From assembly GCA_015522955.1 (NCBI GenBank), contig WALG01000158.1:1-6125 (forward strand): a stretch of DNA of 6,125 nucleotides. The letters are read 5' to 3'. The notes beneath the pieces were generated by a model. That model saw only the letters and a list, made by a program, of their open reading frames with translations. It did no database searches and was not told the DNA's origin. This document shows positions 4,640 to 6,125 of this stretch, piece after piece (within the stretch, counting starts at the first letter, position 1; every line of letters starts with the position of its first letter). A program made the position numbers and the translations under genes. Origin of the DNA: DHVE2 group archaeon (GTDB lineage Archaea > Thermoplasmatota > Thermoplasmata > Thermoplasmatales > Aciduliprofundaceae).

Positions 4640-6125
4640 ATGCCGGGGATAAGAGAAAAGGTATTCAGGCTCTATGCGTCCTTTAACATCCCTTGGAGGA
4701 AGTACATTACTCTCTATGCTATTCCCATAGTTCTGACCACTGTGATTCTTGCATATATTTTGGCTTTACAGTTTCCATTCTTTTCCCAATATCCATACAA
4801 TTATGTTCTTTATTTGATACCAGCCTTTGGTGTTCTCACTGCGCTTCTATTTCCCATGCTAAGAGGTGAAAAGAGAAAGAAGGAGATTGAGAAGTATCTG
4901 CACCTCTTTATAACCCGCATGTCAGTTCTGGCGGCAGCGCAACTCCCGAGAAAGGAGATATTTCGTATTCTTTCGGAAGTCAAGGAGTATGGGGCCCTTA
5001 GCGAGGAGATTGAAAAAATATATCATCTTATGGAGTACTGGAACCTGAGCCTTCCAGATGCTGTGCGTGTTGTCGCCAAAAGAAGCCCAAGTATGATTCT
5101 TGCAGATTTTCTGGACAGGCTTGCTCATAGCGCAGATGCTGGTGAAGATTTTGAAATATTTCTTGAGAAGGAGCGCACTGTGGTTCTTGAAACATATGCT
5201 GTTAAATACGAGGCGGCACTGGCCCAGATGGATGTTTACAAGGAAACTTTTGTGGCTATGCTTATCTCCATGCTTTTCTTTGCGGTTTTTGTGGCCATAC
5301 TCCCTATGTTTATGTCAGGTGATGTAGCAGTCTTTTTATACCTTACACTCCTTGCATTCATAACAGTAGAGGCGATAATGCTTTATGCCATAAAGGCTCG
5401 TCTTCCAGAGGATGAAATATGGCATAATCGCAAGGATGTAAGGTCTCCTCATGAATTGAAACTTTTGAAAACTCTTCCATTTGCATATCTCACTGTTTTA
5501 CTTCTGTTCCTCATTCTCTTTTTCCTTCATCTTCCTCTTCAAATGGTGGTGGCCATATCTGTGATGCCTCTTCTCTACCCGGGGTATCTCACTCACTCGG
5601 CGGAGAGCGATCTGATAAACTGCGATGAAAACTATGACGCGTTTATCCGTGCTGTTGGTAGTTATGTGGAGGCAAAGGGAAGTGACGTTACCGCCATGGA
5701 GCGTCTGAGAAAGCATGATTTTGGAAAATTGACAAAATATATAGACACTCTTTACAAGAGACTGCTCACAAGAATAAACAAGAAGAAGGCCTGGAGATTT
5801 TTTGCCGGTGAGACAGGGAGTAATCTCATATCAAAATTCACAGATATGTTCGTCACCGGGCTTGACATGGGTGCAAATCCCAGAAAAGTTTCAAAAATCA
5901 TAAGCGAGAGTTACATTCGTGTTATAGGATTGCGAAAGAAGAGATACCAGTCGGCAGCAAATCTTACTGGCATACTCTATGGCCTTATGGTAGGTATGGC
6001 CTTCACCCTTTATACTACCTTTGACCTTATGAAGATGATGGCCAATATGATAAAGTACTATCCTGTGAATCTCCAGCAGTACATCAAAATACCTCTTCTC
6101 TCTGCCAAATTCCCGCTTCAGACGG
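4640..6125 (+). CDS. arlJ: Archaellum membrane platform protein ArlJ, partial at the 3' end
   Basis: This is the integral membrane platform on which ArlI acts, related to GspF/PilC/TadC (T2SSF domains). The frame from the ATG at 4640 stays open for 495 codons to the window edge without a stop; the family norm is about 550, so perhaps 50-80 residues are missing. Translation gives a basic N-terminus (MPGIREKVFR) and predicted membrane helices at about 22-44, 54-74, 203-224, 229-251, 279-297, 299-314 and 439-460. Two cytoplasmic loops (about 75-200 and 320-438) correspond to the duplicated T2SSF domain; their helices are charged and contain the family's conserved-looking LHLFITRMSVLAAA and FTDMFVTGLDMGANP stretches. 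The GTGTGAT at 4628-4634 is a weak ribosome binding site, so translation is probably coupled to arlI. An ATG at 4633 overlaps the arlI stop but is in another frame. Confidence 0.93.
   Translation, partial: MPGIREKVFRLYASFNIPWRKYITLYAIPIVLTTVILAYILALQFPFFSQYPYNYVLYLIPAFGVLTALLFPMLRGEKRKKEIEKYLHLFITRMSVLAAAQLPRKEIFRILSEVKEYGALSEEIEKIYHLMEYWNLSLPDAVRVVAKRSPSMILADFLDRLAHSADAGEDFEIFLEKERTVVLETYAVKYEAALAQMDVYKETFVAMLISMLFFAVFVAILPMFMSGDVAVFLYLTLLAFITVEAIMLYAIKARLPEDEIWHNRKDVRSPHELKLLKTLPFAYLTVLLLFLILFFLHLPLQMVVAISVMPLLYPGYLTHSAESDLINCDENYDAFIRAVGSYVEAKGSDVTAMERLRKHDFGKLTKYIDTLYKRLLTRINKKKAWRFFAGETGSNLISKFTDMFVTGLDMGANPRKVSKIISESYIRVIGLRKKRYQSAANLTGILYGLMVGMAFTLYTTFDLMKMMANMIKYYPVNLQQYIKIPLLSAKFPLQT

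Noticed and set aside
1..6125. Search by eye for tRNA genes, CRISPR repeats, insertion sequences or attachment sites.
   Set aside because: Coding sequence is nearly continuous from 155 to the right edge and the leader shows only the hairpins described; no direct or inverted repeats of the needed kind were seen.

Overview
The window is an archaeal motility (archaellum) operon. It is read entirely on the + strand, starts with a structured leader and is cut off inside its last gene. Gene order is arlB (archaellin), an arlF homologue carrying an extra domain, arlG, arlH, arlI and arlJ (older names flaB, F, G, H, I, J). The assignments rest on directly visible features: a class III (type IV pilin-like) signal peptide and archaellin C-terminus in the first gene, paired ArlF/ArlG N-termini, a RecA-like ArlH, a full set of secretion-ATPase motifs in ArlI and a multi-pass ArlJ. 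The organism is an archaeon. The F-before-G order is the euryarchaeal arrangement; crenarchaeal operons usually carry arlX and G before F. The strong GAGGTGAT Shine-Dalgarno motif, used repeatedly, matches the archaeal 16S 3' end. A Thermoplasmatota/DHVE2 (Aciduliprofundum-like) source is my best guess, but this is inference with low confidence.

Layout. Bases 1-154 form a leader that is about 66% GC over 31-110, clearly richer than the genes. It holds a possible TATA box at the extreme left, two perfect 8-bp hairpins with 5-nt loops, and a tandem Shine-Dalgarno region. Genes then follow almost without gaps: arlB 155-793, arlF-propeller 793-1860 (overlapping arlB by 1 base), arlG 1870-2292, arlH 2296-2985, arlI 2996-4633 and arlJ 4640 to beyond the right edge. 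No gene-free stretch exceeds 300 bases.

How they work together. ArlB is the filament subunit, processed by a prepilin peptidase not encoded here. ArlJ is the membrane platform, ArlI the ATPase for assembly and rotation, and ArlH its ATP-binding regulatory partner. ArlF and ArlG form the extracytoplasmic stator that links the motor to the cell envelope.

Most unusual points. (1) The ArlF homologue is about 355 residues instead of about 120-160, because a repeat domain resembling a five- to six-bladed beta-propeller follows the normal beta-sandwich. (2) The leader carries an anti-Shine-Dalgarno sequence (67-74) that can pair either with a nearby decoy (54-61) or with the arlB ribosome binding region (127-135 or 140-147), the layout of a possible RNA switch. 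(3) No arlC/D/E or arlX lies between the archaellin and arlF, so the usual cytoplasmic ring components are not at their expected place.
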